A DNA stretch of 64,000 nt, taken from Allokutzneria oryzae (lineage in GTDB: Bacteria > Actinomycetota > Actinomycetes > Mycobacteriales > Pseudonocardiaceae). The notes below the pieces were generated by a model, which ran no database searches, had not been told where the DNA came from, and saw nothing but the letters and a program-made list of their open reading frames with translations. The translations under genes and the position numbers were made by a program. The stretch is taken from assembly GCF_042429765.1 (NCBI RefSeq), contig NZ_JBHLZU010000037.1:44832-108831 (forward strand). Reading direction: 5' to 3'. Positions 15,838-24,553 of this stretch are shown piece by piece (position 1 is the stretch's first letter; the number at the start of each line of letters is the position of its first letter).

Positions 15838-16651
15838 ATCGGGGCGACTCCGGCCGCGAGCGCCGCCAGCGCGAGCATCGCGAACAGCAGGTCGACCGCG
15901 ATCGGGACGCGGCGGAGCCTCACCCGGGCCACCCGGCTCACGGAGTGACAGCGCTGTTCCCACCAGGTCCGGAGGTCGCCGCGGGGACGGTGATCGCCTG
16001 GCGGTGGAGGTTCGCGACCGCCGCGCCCGTGGTGATCGTGAAGGTCGCGAGCACGTCGGGGTCATGTGTCATGGGAGGCACTGGTCTCCAGCTGGTCGGC
16101 AAGGCCGCGAGGGTTCGAGCGGACGCCTGATCGCCTGGGCGGTGGCGGCGGGGCGGCTTCGCCGAGATGGACGAACAGGGACAACGTGTTGCCCCGCTGG
16201 TCCTGCACGGACACGAAGCCGTAGCCGCGCTCGCCGGTGAGGCGTCGGCCCTGCTGGACGAGGGCGCCCGCTCGCTTTCAGTGGAGGTCGCGGTCGGGAT
16301 GTGCAGGGGCTCGTTGCGCGCCGAACTGGCTCTGCGACCAGGTGATCTCACGCAGGCCGGAGCCCTTCAGATCGAACTCGCCCGCTAGGTGGTACTTCGC
16401 CACCTTCCGGTGGCGATGCCGATCGTGCACTGGCAGTTCTGGATCAGCGAGGTCTCCTGCTGGAGCCTACGAGGCTCTTCCTGTAACCGGACGCCTGCCC
16501 GGATGGCGTTGCCGCTGCCGGTGGAGTCGAAGACCGCGAGCACGCACCGCAGGGAAACCGCGTCCTCGACGAGATCAGCGGCCCAGACTGTCCTTTGTGG
16601 ACTAACTAGTGCACGCGGTAACACCACCTCACCGCCCCCTGGCGCCCTCAC
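15838..16651 (-). pseudogene. decayed minus-strand gene(s), several frameshifts
   Basis: No single frame is open, but protein-like segments with normal codon bias follow one another in different minus-strand frames. In order these are LVEDAVSLRCVLAVFDSTGS to QNCQCTIGIATG (16570 to about 16420), KVAKYHLAGEFDLKGSGLRE to a TGA (about 16410-16290), ALVQQGRRLTGERGYGFVSV (about 16260-16190), DPDVLATFTITTGAAVANLH (about 16060-15990), and finally the membrane-helix-like RRVPIAVDLLFAMLALAALA ending in TGA near 15838. I do not recognise the parent family. At least three frameshifts and one stop would be needed, so this is either one dead gene or parts of two. Confidence 0.45.
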
Positions 16652-16664
16652 CCGTGTGCCCCTC

Positions 16665-16694
16665 TTTTCGCGTTAAGCCTCCACAACGCGAAAA
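16665..16694. repeat. palindromic repeat, half copy (family R)
   Basis: TTTTCGCGTT and AACGCGAAAA form a perfect 10-bp inverted repeat with a 10-base spacer. The spacer and arms match the inner palindrome of the longer repeats at 33621, 45661 and 63791. It lies downstream of the DUF3152 gene and could act as its terminator. Confidence 0.7.
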
Positions 16695-16762
16695 TCCGGC
16701 CACGCCAGCTGGCCCACGCGTGTGCGCCACCTCGGGCATCGGGACGACATGCAGGACAGGCG

Positions 16763-17638
16763 CTAGCCGGGGAAGGGCCACGCGTTCGCGGCGCACCGCT
16801 TGCCGTCGCGGGGAACCCTGGTGCCCTGGTTGGTCCCCGCCGAGATGTCGGCGACCTCGTCGTTGGCGGTGCTGAAGGTCTGCTGCATCATCACCGGTGC
16901 CGCGGCGCCGTCGGCGTGGCACACCTCGTGGCCGTTGCCGAACGCGTGGCCGACCTCGTGGTTGACCATGTACTGCCGGTAGGCCGCCAGATCGCCCTTG
17001 AAGGCGACCGCGCCCCGGACCCACCTGGCCGCGCTGAGGAAGACACCGCCGCTCGTGCGGCAGGACACGTCGACCGGGATCTCGAAGCCGCACGTGGCCC
17101 GCGCGGTCTCCTGCGACACGAGCCGGATCCGGACGCTGGGTGTACCGGAGTCGATGCGCCGCACCGAGATCCTGCCCCCGCCGGCCCAGCTCCTCGGGTC
17201 CTCCAGCGTCGCCTGCACCGCGCGACCGAACTCGATGTCGCCCTCGGGCAGCTGCACGCCGTTCTCGATCTCGACGGTGTAGGTGTAGAGCCTGCCCTGG
17301 CCGACGCGCTCCGACGTGCCCGGCACCACCCGCCAGCCGCCCTCGCCTCGCGCCGGGATCGTCGGACCGTCCGGCAGAGCGGCGGAGCCGGAGCCCTCGG
17401 CGGGCGGTGGTGGCACCGGAACGGGTGGCATCGACGGCAGCGAGCCCGCGGGACCGATCGGCCGGAACTGGTCGACCGGTTCCGTTGTGGACGGTGCGGT
17501 CGAGACGGTGGACGTGGCACCAGGTGCCGACACGCTGTCGGCGGGTCCTTCACACGCGCTGACCGACATCCCCACGGCCAGGACGAGTGCGACGCAGACG
17601 GAGCCCGCGAGACGGGGGCGAAGGTGTGCTGTGCTCAT
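16763..17638 (-). CDS. DUF3152 lipoprotein, metalloprotease-like
   Basis: The 291-residue product starts MSTAHLRPRLAGSVCVALVL and has a lipobox VSAC at about residues 25-28, so it should be exported and lipid-anchored. A Pro/Ser-rich linker leads to the DUF3152 domain (about 110-290) with YTYTVEIENGV and the zinc-binding signature NHEVGHAFGNGHEVC. Two conserved cysteines (TCGFEIPVDVSC) may form a disulfide. The HExGH core suggests a secreted peptidase; the substrate is unknown. It is divergent from the response regulator across 127 bases and may belong to its regulon. Confidence 0.88.
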   Translation of the reverse strand: MSTAHLRPRLAGSVCVALVLAVGMSVSACEGPADSVSAPGATSTVSTAPSTTEPVDQFRPIGPAGSLPSMPPVPVPPPPAEGSGSAALPDGPTIPARGEGGWRVVPGTSERVGQGRLYTYTVEIENGVQLPEGDIEFGRAVQATLEDPRSWAGGGRISVRRIDSGTPSVRIRLVSQETARATCGFEIPVDVSCRTSGGVFLSAARWVRGAVAFKGDLAAYRQYMVNHEVGHAFGNGHEVCHADGAAAPVMMQQTFSTANDEVADISAGTNQGTRVPRDGKRCAANAWPFPG

Positions 17639-17765
17639 GCCATCAAGGTGTGCGGCAACTATGAAGAACCTGTTGGCTCGCTGCTTGACTTCGGTGATCG
17701 AGGCGAACTGTGAAGAACCCGTTGCGTCCGCTGAAGGACGCGGTCCGCTGCTGCATACTGCGCTC

Positions 17766-18461
17766 ATGGGCGCGCACATTCTGGTCGCCGAGGACGACGT
17801 CAACCAGGCGGAGCTGGTCCGGCGTTACCTTGAGCACGACGGGCACTCGGTCGTGGTCGTGCACGACGGGCGGGCCGCCATCGACGAGGCACGGCGGCGC
17901 GGACCGGACCTGCTGATCCTCGACGTGATGATGCCCAAGGTCGACGGGCTGGACGTGTGCCGGGTGCTGCGCGCGGAGTCCGACGTGCCGATCGTGCTGC
18001 TCACCGCGCGCTCGGTCGAGGACGACGTGCTGCTGGGCTTCGACCTCGGCGCGGACGACTACATCACCAAGCCCTACCGGCCGAGGCAGATGGTGGCCAG
18101 GGTGCGCACGATCCTGCGCCGCGCCCGCGTCTCGCGCACCAGCGGCGCCACCGTGCTGCGGGTGGCGGACCTGGTGATCGACCCGATCCGGCACGAGGTG
18201 ACCCGCGGCGGGGAGGTGGTCGAGTGCACACCAGCTGAGTTCCGTCTTCTGTCCACTTTGGCCGGTGAGCCGAACCGGGTTTTCTCCCGTAGCCAGCTCG
18301 TCGAGGGCTGCTACGGCATCGACGGCTACATCACGGCGCGCACCATCGACGTGCACATCATGAAGCTGCGCAAGAAGATCGAGCGCGACCCGCGCAAACC
18401 CGAGTACCTGCTGACGGTCTACGGCATGGGCTACAAGCTGGTCGACCGGAAGCGGGGCTGA
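17766..18461 (+). CDS. OmpR/PhoB-family response regulator
   Basis: The ATG at 17766 gives 231 residues. The receiver domain (1-115) has the acidic pair EDD near the N terminus, the phospho-acceptor D53 (LLILDVMMPKVDG), T81-like (VLLTARS) and K103-like (DDYITKPY) residues. The C-terminal winged helix (about 130-228) has the CTPAEFRLLSTLAGEPNRVF and RTIDVHIMKLRKKIE motifs. The kinase gene begins four bases after the stop, so the pair is an operon. The signal sensed is unknown. Confidence 0.95.
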   Translation: MGAHILVAEDDVNQAELVRRYLEHDGHSVVVVHDGRAAIDEARRRGPDLLILDVMMPKVDGLDVCRVLRAESDVPIVLLTARSVEDDVLLGFDLGADDYITKPYRPRQMVARVRTILRRARVSRTSGATVLRVADLVIDPIRHEVTRGGEVVECTPAEFRLLSTLAGEPNRVFSRSQLVEGCYGIDGYITARTIDVHIMKLRKKIERDPRKPEYLLTVYGMGYKLVDRKRG

Positions 18462-18465
18462 GCCG

Positions 18466-20277
18466 GTGGCGCGCAGGCACAACCTGCTCGTCCGGTTCTT
18501 CGCGATGTCCGTGGTGATCGCCGCGTGCTCCATCGCGGTGACCGCTTGGCTGGCCAGCGAGGCGACCAGCAACAGCATCCAGCAGGAGCGGGGCGACGCC
18601 CTGGCCACCGACACCATGATCTACGACCGGCTGCTCGGGTACGCCGCGGCCAACCCCACCTGGGCCGGGGTGCCGGAAACCGTTGCGGCGCTGGCGACGC
18701 AGACCGGACGCCGGATCGCACTGACCGTCGGGGACAGCGTGGTCGCCGACTCCGGTGGCCCGGACGCGCCGCCACTGCCCGTCCGGCAGAACGCCATCGT
18801 GGACCCGCTCAACGTCGACCAGAACCTCCGGGGCGGTACGTCGGCGGATCCGATCGACCCCCGCGCGGTCGGACCATTTCGGCTCTCGCCCTCCGAGTCC
18901 GAGAAGATGCGCGTGATCGCGGAGAACCGCGCGGGGTGCGACCGGCAGGACGGCAGCACCGTCACCGTGGTGGTGGACCCCAGCGGACGCCCCAGGGTGG
19001 TCGCGGACGGCAGGCAGCAGAAGCAGAAGCGGCCGATAGGCAGCGCTTGCTTCGTGCCTGAGCCCGATCCGTTGACGGCGACGACGACAACGGAGATCGA
19101 GGCCAGCAAGCGGCTCGCCGAGCTGCTCCGCGCCTGCCTCACCCGGGTGAGCCCACCCGTCGTCCTGCCCGACTGGTGGCCCCAGCCTGCGCGGGAGGCC
19201 CACTGGTACCTGAACGCGCCGCCGCCGGGGCCGCAGGCGCCGCAGGTCACCCGCTGCGTGGAGAGCTCGCGGCGGGAACAGCTGACCCCCTACGTCGCCC
19301 CTGCCGCGCGGCTGTTCCTCACCGCCCCCGCCAAGGCCGCTGGTCCCGACCTGTCCACGGCCGGGCTGCCGCGGATCACCCTGGCCGCGCTGGGCGTGCT
19401 CACGGTCGCGGCGGTGGCGGCCTGGCTGGTCGCGGCGCAGCTGGTGCGGCCGATCAGGGCGGTGACCTCGGCTGCGGGCCGGATGGGGGAGGGGGACCGC
19501 GCGGTCCGGGTGACCGGCGTGGGCAAGGGCGAGCTCGGCGAGCTGGCGGCGGCGTTCAACACGATGTCGCAGCGGCTGGAGGACACCGAGCGGCAGCGCA
19601 AGGAGATGGTCAGCGACATCGCGCACGAGCTGCGCACCCCGCTCGGCAACATCACCGGTTGGCTGGAGGCCACCCAGGACGGCATCGCCAAGCCCGACCC
19701 GGAGCTGATCGCGATGCTGCTGCGCGAGGCGTTCCAGCTGGAGCACATCGTCAACGACCTCCAGGACCTCGCGCAGGCGGACGCGGGGACGCTGCGGCTC
19801 TACCCCGGCCCGGTGGACGCGGCGGACCTCGTCGAGCAGGTCACCGCGGCGCATCGGACGCAGGCCGAGGAGAAGGGCGTGAGCCTGCGCGCGGACGCCG
19901 CGGGCCCGCTGGAGCTCGTCGCCGACCCGACCCGGCTGCACCAGGCGTTGAGCAACCTGGTCAGCAACGCGGTGCGCTACACCCCGGAAGGCGGTCGGGT
20001 GACCGTCCACACGCGACAGGAAGGCGAGCACGTGCTGTTCGAGGTCGCCGACACCGGAGTCGGGATCAGCGCCGAGGACCTGCCGCACGTGTTCGACCGG
20101 TTCTGGCGGGCGGAGAAGTCGCGTAGCCGCAGCACCGGCGGCAGCGGTCTCGGCCTGGCGATCACCCGGCAGCTCGTGCGGGCGCAGGGCGGGACGGTCT
20201 CGGTGACCAGCGAACCGGGCCGGGGCAGCACGTTCCGCATCCTGATGCCCGTCGGCCCCGACTTCCTGTCGGAGTGA
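18466..20277 (+). CDS. sensor histidine kinase
   Basis: The GTG-started product is 603 residues. A membrane helix at about 8-30 and a second at about 303-328 enclose a 270-residue extracytoplasmic sensor domain with several cysteines. HAMP (about 325-378), HisKA with H387 (SDIAHELRTPLGNI) and a HATPase domain with NLVSNAVRY (about 497), DTGVGIS (about 530) and GSGLGLAI follow. It phosphorylates the adjacent regulator. The two cysteine-bearing segments in the sensor (AGCDRQDG and GSACFVPE; RACLTR and TRCVES) might form disulfides outside the cell. Confidence 0.94.
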   Translation: MARRHNLLVRFFAMSVVIAACSIAVTAWLASEATSNSIQQERGDALATDTMIYDRLLGYAAANPTWAGVPETVAALATQTGRRIALTVGDSVVADSGGPDAPPLPVRQNAIVDPLNVDQNLRGGTSADPIDPRAVGPFRLSPSESEKMRVIAENRAGCDRQDGSTVTVVVDPSGRPRVVADGRQQKQKRPIGSACFVPEPDPLTATTTTEIEASKRLAELLRACLTRVSPPVVLPDWWPQPAREAHWYLNAPPPGPQAPQVTRCVESSRREQLTPYVAPAARLFLTAPAKAAGPDLSTAGLPRITLAALGVLTVAAVAAWLVAAQLVRPIRAVTSAAGRMGEGDRAVRVTGVGKGELGELAAAFNTMSQRLEDTERQRKEMVSDIAHELRTPLGNITGWLEATQDGIAKPDPELIAMLLREAFQLEHIVNDLQDLAQADAGTLRLYPGPVDAADLVEQVTAAHRTQAEEKGVSLRADAAGPLELVADPTRLHQALSNLVSNAVRYTPEGGRVTVHTRQEGEHVLFEVADTGVGISAEDLPHVFDRFWRAEKSRSRSTGGSGLGLAITRQLVRAQGGTVSVTSEPGRGSTFRILMPVGPDFLSE

Positions 20278-20297
20278 CAAGAGGATAGCCTCGCGGG

Positions 20298-21014
20298 GTG
20301 ACGAGGACACGTCGTGCCCGGCTGAAGGTCACGGTCGCAGCGGACCTGGTGATCCTGACCATCCGGGACGGACGGCTGAACGTGCTTGTGGTGGAACGCG
20401 CCAACGAGCCGTTCGCCGGCGAGCTCGCCCTGCCAGGTGGCTTCCTGCGCGGCGGGGAGAGCCTGGACGACACCGCGGCGAGGGAGCTGGCCGAGGAGAC
20501 CGGGATGGACGCCGCCTCGCTGCACCTGGAGCAGGTCGGGGTGTACTCCGCGCCGGACCGGGACCCGCGCGACCCGAGGGTGATCGCCTCCGCGTACCTG
20601 GCCATCGCGCCCGACCTGCCGTTGCCCACCGCCGGATCGGACGCGCGTGCGGCGACGTGGCTGCCGGTGGAGCGGGTGCGGGAGACGGGCCTGGCCTTCG
20701 ACCACGACGAGATCCTGCGCGACGCGGTGGAGCTGGCCAGGGTCAAGCTCCAGTTCACCACCTTGGCGACGGCCTTCTGCGGCGCGGAGTTCACCATCGG
20801 CGACCTCCGCGAGGTCTACGAGGTCGTGTGGGGCGTCCAGCTCGACAAACCCAACTTCCACCGCAAGGTCACCGACGCCGAAGGGTTCCTGGTGGCAACT
20901 GGTGGCAAGCGGCCCACTGTCAACGGGCGGCCCGCCGCGCTCTACCGCGCTGGCCCGGCGCGGGAGCTGACCCCGCCGATGATGCGGCCGCGCCGCGCGA
21001 CGCAGTCAGCATGA
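20298..21014 (+). CDS. Nudix hydrolase with C-terminal winged helix (NrtR-like)
   Basis: GTG-started, 238 residues. Residues 10-155 form a Nudix domain with the box GGFLRGGESLDDTAARELAE then ETGMD; the catalytic REx2EExG pattern is complete (RELAEETG). A winged-helix-like tail follows (FTIGDLREVYEVVWGVQLDK then NFHRKV). This is the layout of NrtR-type regulators of NAD metabolism, which bind ADP-ribose, and of related NUDIX enzymes. No NAD-biosynthesis gene lies nearby. Its paralogue at 21088 faces it tail to tail. Confidence 0.85.
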   Translation: MTRTRRARLKVTVAADLVILTIRDGRLNVLVVERANEPFAGELALPGGFLRGGESLDDTAARELAEETGMDAASLHLEQVGVYSAPDRDPRDPRVIASAYLAIAPDLPLPTAGSDARAATWLPVERVRETGLAFDHDEILRDAVELARVKLQFTTLATAFCGAEFTIGDLREVYEVVWGVQLDKPNFHRKVTDAEGFLVATGGKRPTVNGRPAALYRAGPARELTPPMMRPRRATQSA

Positions 21015-21037
21015 CAATTGGCTGTGCTGAGCTTTGA

Positions 21038-21050
21038 TGTCGTTACGACA
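21038..21050. other. 13-bp palindrome between convergent Nudix genes
   Basis: TGTCGT-T-ACGACA is a perfect dyad, extended outward with imperfect AGCTT/AAGCT arms. It lies between the ends of two convergent genes and could be a weak bidirectional terminator or a regulator site. Confidence 0.4.
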
Positions 21051-21087
21051 TTAAGCTGGCCTGGTGGCGTGCGAGGAGACGACGGGC

Positions 21088-21801
21088 CTACTTCGGCCGC
21101 GCGGAGCGCAGGATCGCCGGGTGCAGCAACGTGGCGGGTCCCCTGCGGTAGAGCGCGGCGGGGCGGCCGCCCTGGCGCGTCGTCTGCTCGCCGGTGGGGA
21201 TCAGGAAGCCCTCGACGCCGGTGACCTTGCGGTGGAAGTTGCGCGGGTCCAGCTCCTCGCCCCAGACGATCTCGTAGACCTGGCGCAGGTCGGTCACGGT
21301 GAACTCCGGCGCGCAGAAGGCCGTCGCCAGCGTGGTGTACTCCAGCTTGGCGCGGGCGCGTTCCACCGCGTCGGCGACGATCGCCTTGTGGTCGAAGGCG
21401 AGCAGGGTGCGCTTGCGCAGCGCCTTGTCCACCGGCAGCCAGACGGCCGCGTCGGCGTCGCCGCCCGCGGTGGGGGAGGGCAGATCCGGGACGAAGGCCA
21501 GGTAACAGACGGTGACCACGCGCCTGCGCGGGTCGCGGCCGGGGGTTCCGTAGGTCCGCAGCTGTTCCAGGTGCAGTCCCTCCGGCCGCAGCCCGGTCTC
21601 CTCGGTGAGCTCGCGGGCCGCCGCCGCGTCGATGTCCTCGCCCGCGTCGGCGAGGAAGCCGCCGGGTAGGGCGAGCATGCCGCGGTAGGGCTCGATTCCC
21701 CGCTCCACCAGCATGATCTGGAGCGCGCCCGCCCGCACTGTCAGCACCGCCAGGTCGACCGCGACGGCGACCTCGGGGATCGTCCAGGTGTGCTCAGCCA
21801 T
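21088..21801 (-). CDS. Nudix hydrolase with C-terminal winged helix (NrtR-like), paralogue
   Basis: From the ATG at 21801 the product is 237 residues, MAEHTWTIPEVAVAVDLAVL onwards. The Nudix box is GGFLADAGEDIDAAAARELT then EETGL, and the tail LRQVYEIVWGEELDPRNFHR is nearly the same as in the gene at 20298. The two are clearly paralogues of equal length. Possible roles are transcription control by ADP-ribose-like ligands or nucleotide-sugar hydrolysis. It has its own upstream region facing the broken nucleosidase gene. Confidence 0.85.
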   Translation of the reverse strand: MAEHTWTIPEVAVAVDLAVLTVRAGALQIMLVERGIEPYRGMLALPGGFLADAGEDIDAAAARELTEETGLRPEGLHLEQLRTYGTPGRDPRRRVVTVCYLAFVPDLPSPTAGGDADAAVWLPVDKALRKRTLLAFDHKAIVADAVERARAKLEYTTLATAFCAPEFTVTDLRQVYEIVWGEELDPRNFHRKVTGVEGFLIPTGEQTTRQGGRPAALYRRGPATLLHPAILRSARPK

Positions 21802-22028
21802 GCCCGTCACTTTCGGTTGCCGTCGGGATGACGAGAGTCCGCCCGCGCTCCAGCCGTACGTCGCCGCCAGCATACCGCCGTCCTTGGGGTGCAAGCCTGT
21901 CTCGACTATCTGTCACATTGACGAGAAATGGGGACTGTGGTTGGCACCGATCCCTTCCGGGACCGTTTGTTCCGTCACGCAAGGGAAAACCCCGTCCACC
22001 TGGCCCGTCACCACGTGGGAGTGAGCCG

Positions 22029-22764
22029 GTGATCGTCATCCTGGCCGCGCTGGAAGTGGAGCTCCGGCCGGTACCCAGTTCGACGTCGGCGCGCCGAGAT
22101 CCCATCCCCGGCGCCGGAAAGCCGTGGCCGCCACCGGGATGGGGAACCTGACGGCGGCTCCCTGCTCCGGCCGCACTCGTGGGAGATGCCGCACATGATC
22201 GAGCAGGCGGCGCGGCGGCTGCCGAGGACGAACGAGTGGCACGGACTGCTGCCAGCGGAGGGCAGGGCGCTCACGCCCGCGGTCCACTTCGAACCGATCG
22301 CGGCGGGTGATGTCGTGCTGAACTCGCGTACATCGCCTGTGGCGGAACGGCTTCGGCGCAACTACAACGACGCGGTCGCGGTGGACATGGAGGACGCGGA
22401 GTTCGCGAAGGCCGGTCACCTCAACGAGTGGATTCCTCTGGCGGCGGTGCGAGGTATCAGCGACGTGGCCGGTGGGGAGAGGGCGAAGACCGACGACGAG
22501 GCCGACGACGGCAGCGAGGAGTCGAACCGCCCGCCGTCGCCCCGGATCCACAACACCAGCATCGCGAAGGGCAAAGCCCAGGTCGGGCAGCAGAGCGGTG
22601 TCAACTTCGGCGCTTTCTACCAAGGGCGTCACCGTGCCGGAGGTGACGCGGAGGGGTTGCTGGCCGACTTGCTGCGCAGCGGGCGCGGCGGCACGGAACT
22701 CGCCTACTACTGCGCGCTCGCTGAACGTCCAGGGAAAGGGAGTCCTCGGTTCCGGTCGGTGTGA
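22029..22764 (+). pseudogene. broken MTAN/PNP-type nucleosidase of a conflict-system type
   Basis: The gene begins VIVILAALEVELRPV, the usual start of this nucleosidase family, then breaks. VAATGMGNLTAA follows in another frame near 22125. A third frame from about 22170 reads RPHSWEMPHMIEQAARRLPR, then FEPIAAGDVVLNSRTSPVAE and NDAVAVDMEDAEFAKAGHLN with AAVRGISDVAGG, the conserved C-terminal active-site region. About 80 central residues are missing between these pieces. The tail contains IAKGKAQVGQQSGVNFG, a motif seen in actinomycete effector or conflict proteins. It is not a working enzyme. Confidence 0.7.
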
Positions 22765-22792
22765 TCGTCCGCAATGGACGGTCCTGGGGGTA

Positions 22793-22827
22793 GGCACATT
22801 CGTGTTAGTACCGGACACGAATGTGCC
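22793..22827. promoter_or_regulatory. 13-bp perfect inverted repeat upstream of the SDR gene
   Basis: GGCACATTCGTGT and ACACGAATGTGCC flank a 9-base spacer that itself contains TTAGTA-like sequence. The site lies 30 bases before the SDR start and 28 bases after the pseudogene stop. It may be an operator for a TetR-type regulator or an intrinsic terminator followed by the TTCTTCCTTCC tract. Confidence 0.6.
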
Positions 22828-22857
22828 TTCTTCCTTCCTGAGCAAGGGAAAACCAGA

Positions 22858-23664
22858 ATGAAGGACATGAAGAACGTGATCATCTCCGGCGGCACGGACG
22901 GCATGGGGCGCGCGACCGCCCTGCGCCGCCTCGAACGCGGCGACGCCGTCACCGTGATCGGCAGCAGCGAGGCGAAGGGGCGCGCGCTGGTCGACCACGC
23001 TGCGAACCCGAACCTCCGGTTCCTGCGCGCCGACCTGTCGTCGGTCGCCGAGGTCGAGCGGGTCGTGCGGCAGGTGTCCGAGCTGCACGAGTCCGTCGAC
23101 GCGCTCGCGTTGTTCGCCAACCGGGTCAACGCGAAGCGGATCGAGACGCCCGACGGCCTGGAGTCCACCTTCGCCCTGTACTACCTGAGCCGGTACCTGC
23201 TCGGGCATCGCCTTCGCCCCCTGCTCGACGCGAGCCCCGCGCCGGTGGTCATCAACGTGGCGGGCGTCGGCACCACGGCAGGACGGATCCACTGGGACGA
23301 CCCGCAGCTGACCTCGAACTACGGCCAGGTGCGCGCGCAGCTCCAGGCGGGCAGGGCCAACGACCTGCTCGGCGTCGCGTTCTCCGGCCGTGCGCGTTAT
23401 GTGCTGTACCACCCCGGTTTCACCCGGAGCGGCCTGGACGGACACGAGAACCCGTTGGTGCGCGGCGCACTCCGGCTGCTGGGGAGGGTGTTCGCCCGTC
23501 CGGTGGAAGAGGCGGTTCGTCCGATCGTGGAGTGGATCGACATTCCGCCCGGGGCTCCGCTGACCGCGGTCGATCGGGGAAAGCCGGTTCCGCTCTCACT
23601 GAAGACCCTCGACCCCGATGACGCCGCTCGGCTGGCCGCCTACACGCAAACCCTTGTGCGATGA
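22858..23664 (+). CDS. short-chain dehydrogenase/reductase family protein
   Basis: 268 residues from the ATG at 22858 (an ATG at 22867 is also possible). The Rossmann glycine motif is VIISGGTDGMGRATALRRLE, and LRADLSSVAEVE and INVAGVG fit the SDR fold. The usual YxxxK catalytic pair is not obvious: the expected position reads TSNYGQVRAQLQAGRANDLL, with Tyr present but no Lys four residues later. It may therefore be a divergent or non-catalytic SDR. The palindrome just upstream suggests specific regulation. Confidence 0.8.
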   Translation: MKDMKNVIISGGTDGMGRATALRRLERGDAVTVIGSSEAKGRALVDHAANPNLRFLRADLSSVAEVERVVRQVSELHESVDALALFANRVNAKRIETPDGLESTFALYYLSRYLLGHRLRPLLDASPAPVVINVAGVGTTAGRIHWDDPQLTSNYGQVRAQLQAGRANDLLGVAFSGRARYVLYHPGFTRSGLDGHENPLVRGALRLLGRVFARPVEEAVRPIVEWIDIPPGAPLTAVDRGKPVPLSLKTLDPDDAARLAAYTQTLVR

Positions 23665-23740
23665 GGGCATCGCTGAAGCGAATTCCACCCAAGCTCGCTG
23701 TGAGACGGTCTTTGTCGGAGGTGCCGGTTACGGTCGTGGC

Positions 23741-24532
23741 ATGAGTCGTTTGAGCTTCGAACGCTACTGCGCCGAGATCATCGCGCAGACCGATCTGCTG
23801 GCCACCAGCATCAAGGACGCCGACATGTCCGTGCCCGTGCCCAGTTGTCCCGGCTGGAACGTCGGACAGCTGGTGCGGCACCTCGGCGGTGGTCAGCGCT
23901 GGGTCGAGACGATCGCGCGGACGAGGGCCACAGAACCACCGTCGGACACGAACTTCCGTGACCTCTCCGCTTGTGCGAACGAGGACCCGGAGGCACTGGT
24001 GCCCTGGCTCGTCGAGTGCGGGGCCGGGCTGGAGGAGGCGCTGCGAGAGATCGGCCCCGACGCCGAGGTGTGGACGCCGCTTCCCGGGCACAGGTCGCGG
24101 TTCTTCGCCCGCCGCTTCGCGCACGAGACGCTGGTCCACCGTGCCGACGCCGAGCTCGCACTCGGCATCGAGTTCACGGCCGCGACCGACGTCCTGCTCG
24201 ACGCGGTGGACGAGTGGCTGGAGCTGCTGGCGCTGCCGCAGATGTTCGAGTTCCACCCGGGGATGCGTGAGCTGCTCGGGCCCGGGCGGACGCTGCACTT
24301 CCACGCCACCGACACCCCGGAGGAGGCCGGGGCGGAGTGGGTGGTCGACCTCACCGGTGAGCTGATCCAGTGGCGGAGCGCACACGAGAAGGCGGCCGTC
24401 GCGGTGCGCGCACCCTTGGCCGACCTGCTGCTGGTGCTCTACCGGAGGCGACCCGCTCGCAGCGCGGGAGTCGAGGTCATCGGCGACGCCGAGCTGCTCG
24501 ACTTCTGGCTGGAGCGGGTCGGCTTCGGGTGA
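23741..24532 (+). CDS. maleylpyruvate isomerase family mycothiol-dependent enzyme
   Basis: 263 residues from the ATG at 23741. The N-terminal DinB-like four-helix domain has the MDMPI signature CPGWNVGQLVRHLGGGQRWV and a later FAHETLVHRADAE, whose histidines bind a divalent metal. The C-terminal domain (about 165-260) is the alpha/beta MDMPI_C type ending LLLVLYRRRPARSAGVEVIG. Members use mycothiol as cofactor, which fits an actinomycete; the substrate here is unknown. Confidence 0.9.
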   Translation: MSRLSFERYCAEIIAQTDLLATSIKDADMSVPVPSCPGWNVGQLVRHLGGGQRWVETIARTRATEPPSDTNFRDLSACANEDPEALVPWLVECGAGLEEALREIGPDAEVWTPLPGHRSRFFARRFAHETLVHRADAELALGIEFTAATDVLLDAVDEWLELLALPQMFEFHPGMRELLGPGRTLHFHATDTPEEAGAEWVVDLTGELIQWRSAHEKAAVAVRAPLADLLLVLYRRRPARSAGVEVIGDAELLDFWLERVGFG

Positions 24533-24553
24533 TCGGCCGGTGGCCCGCGGGTG

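Noticed and set aside
18358..20310. 650-codon minus-strand frame opposite the histidine kinase
   Set aside because: Antisense shadow with R/P/A/H-rich, motif-free sequence.
20298..21801. the two Nudix genes as one inverted duplication of DNA
   Set aside because: They are similar as proteins but nucleotide identity is not continuous, so they are old paralogues rather than a recent inverted repeat.
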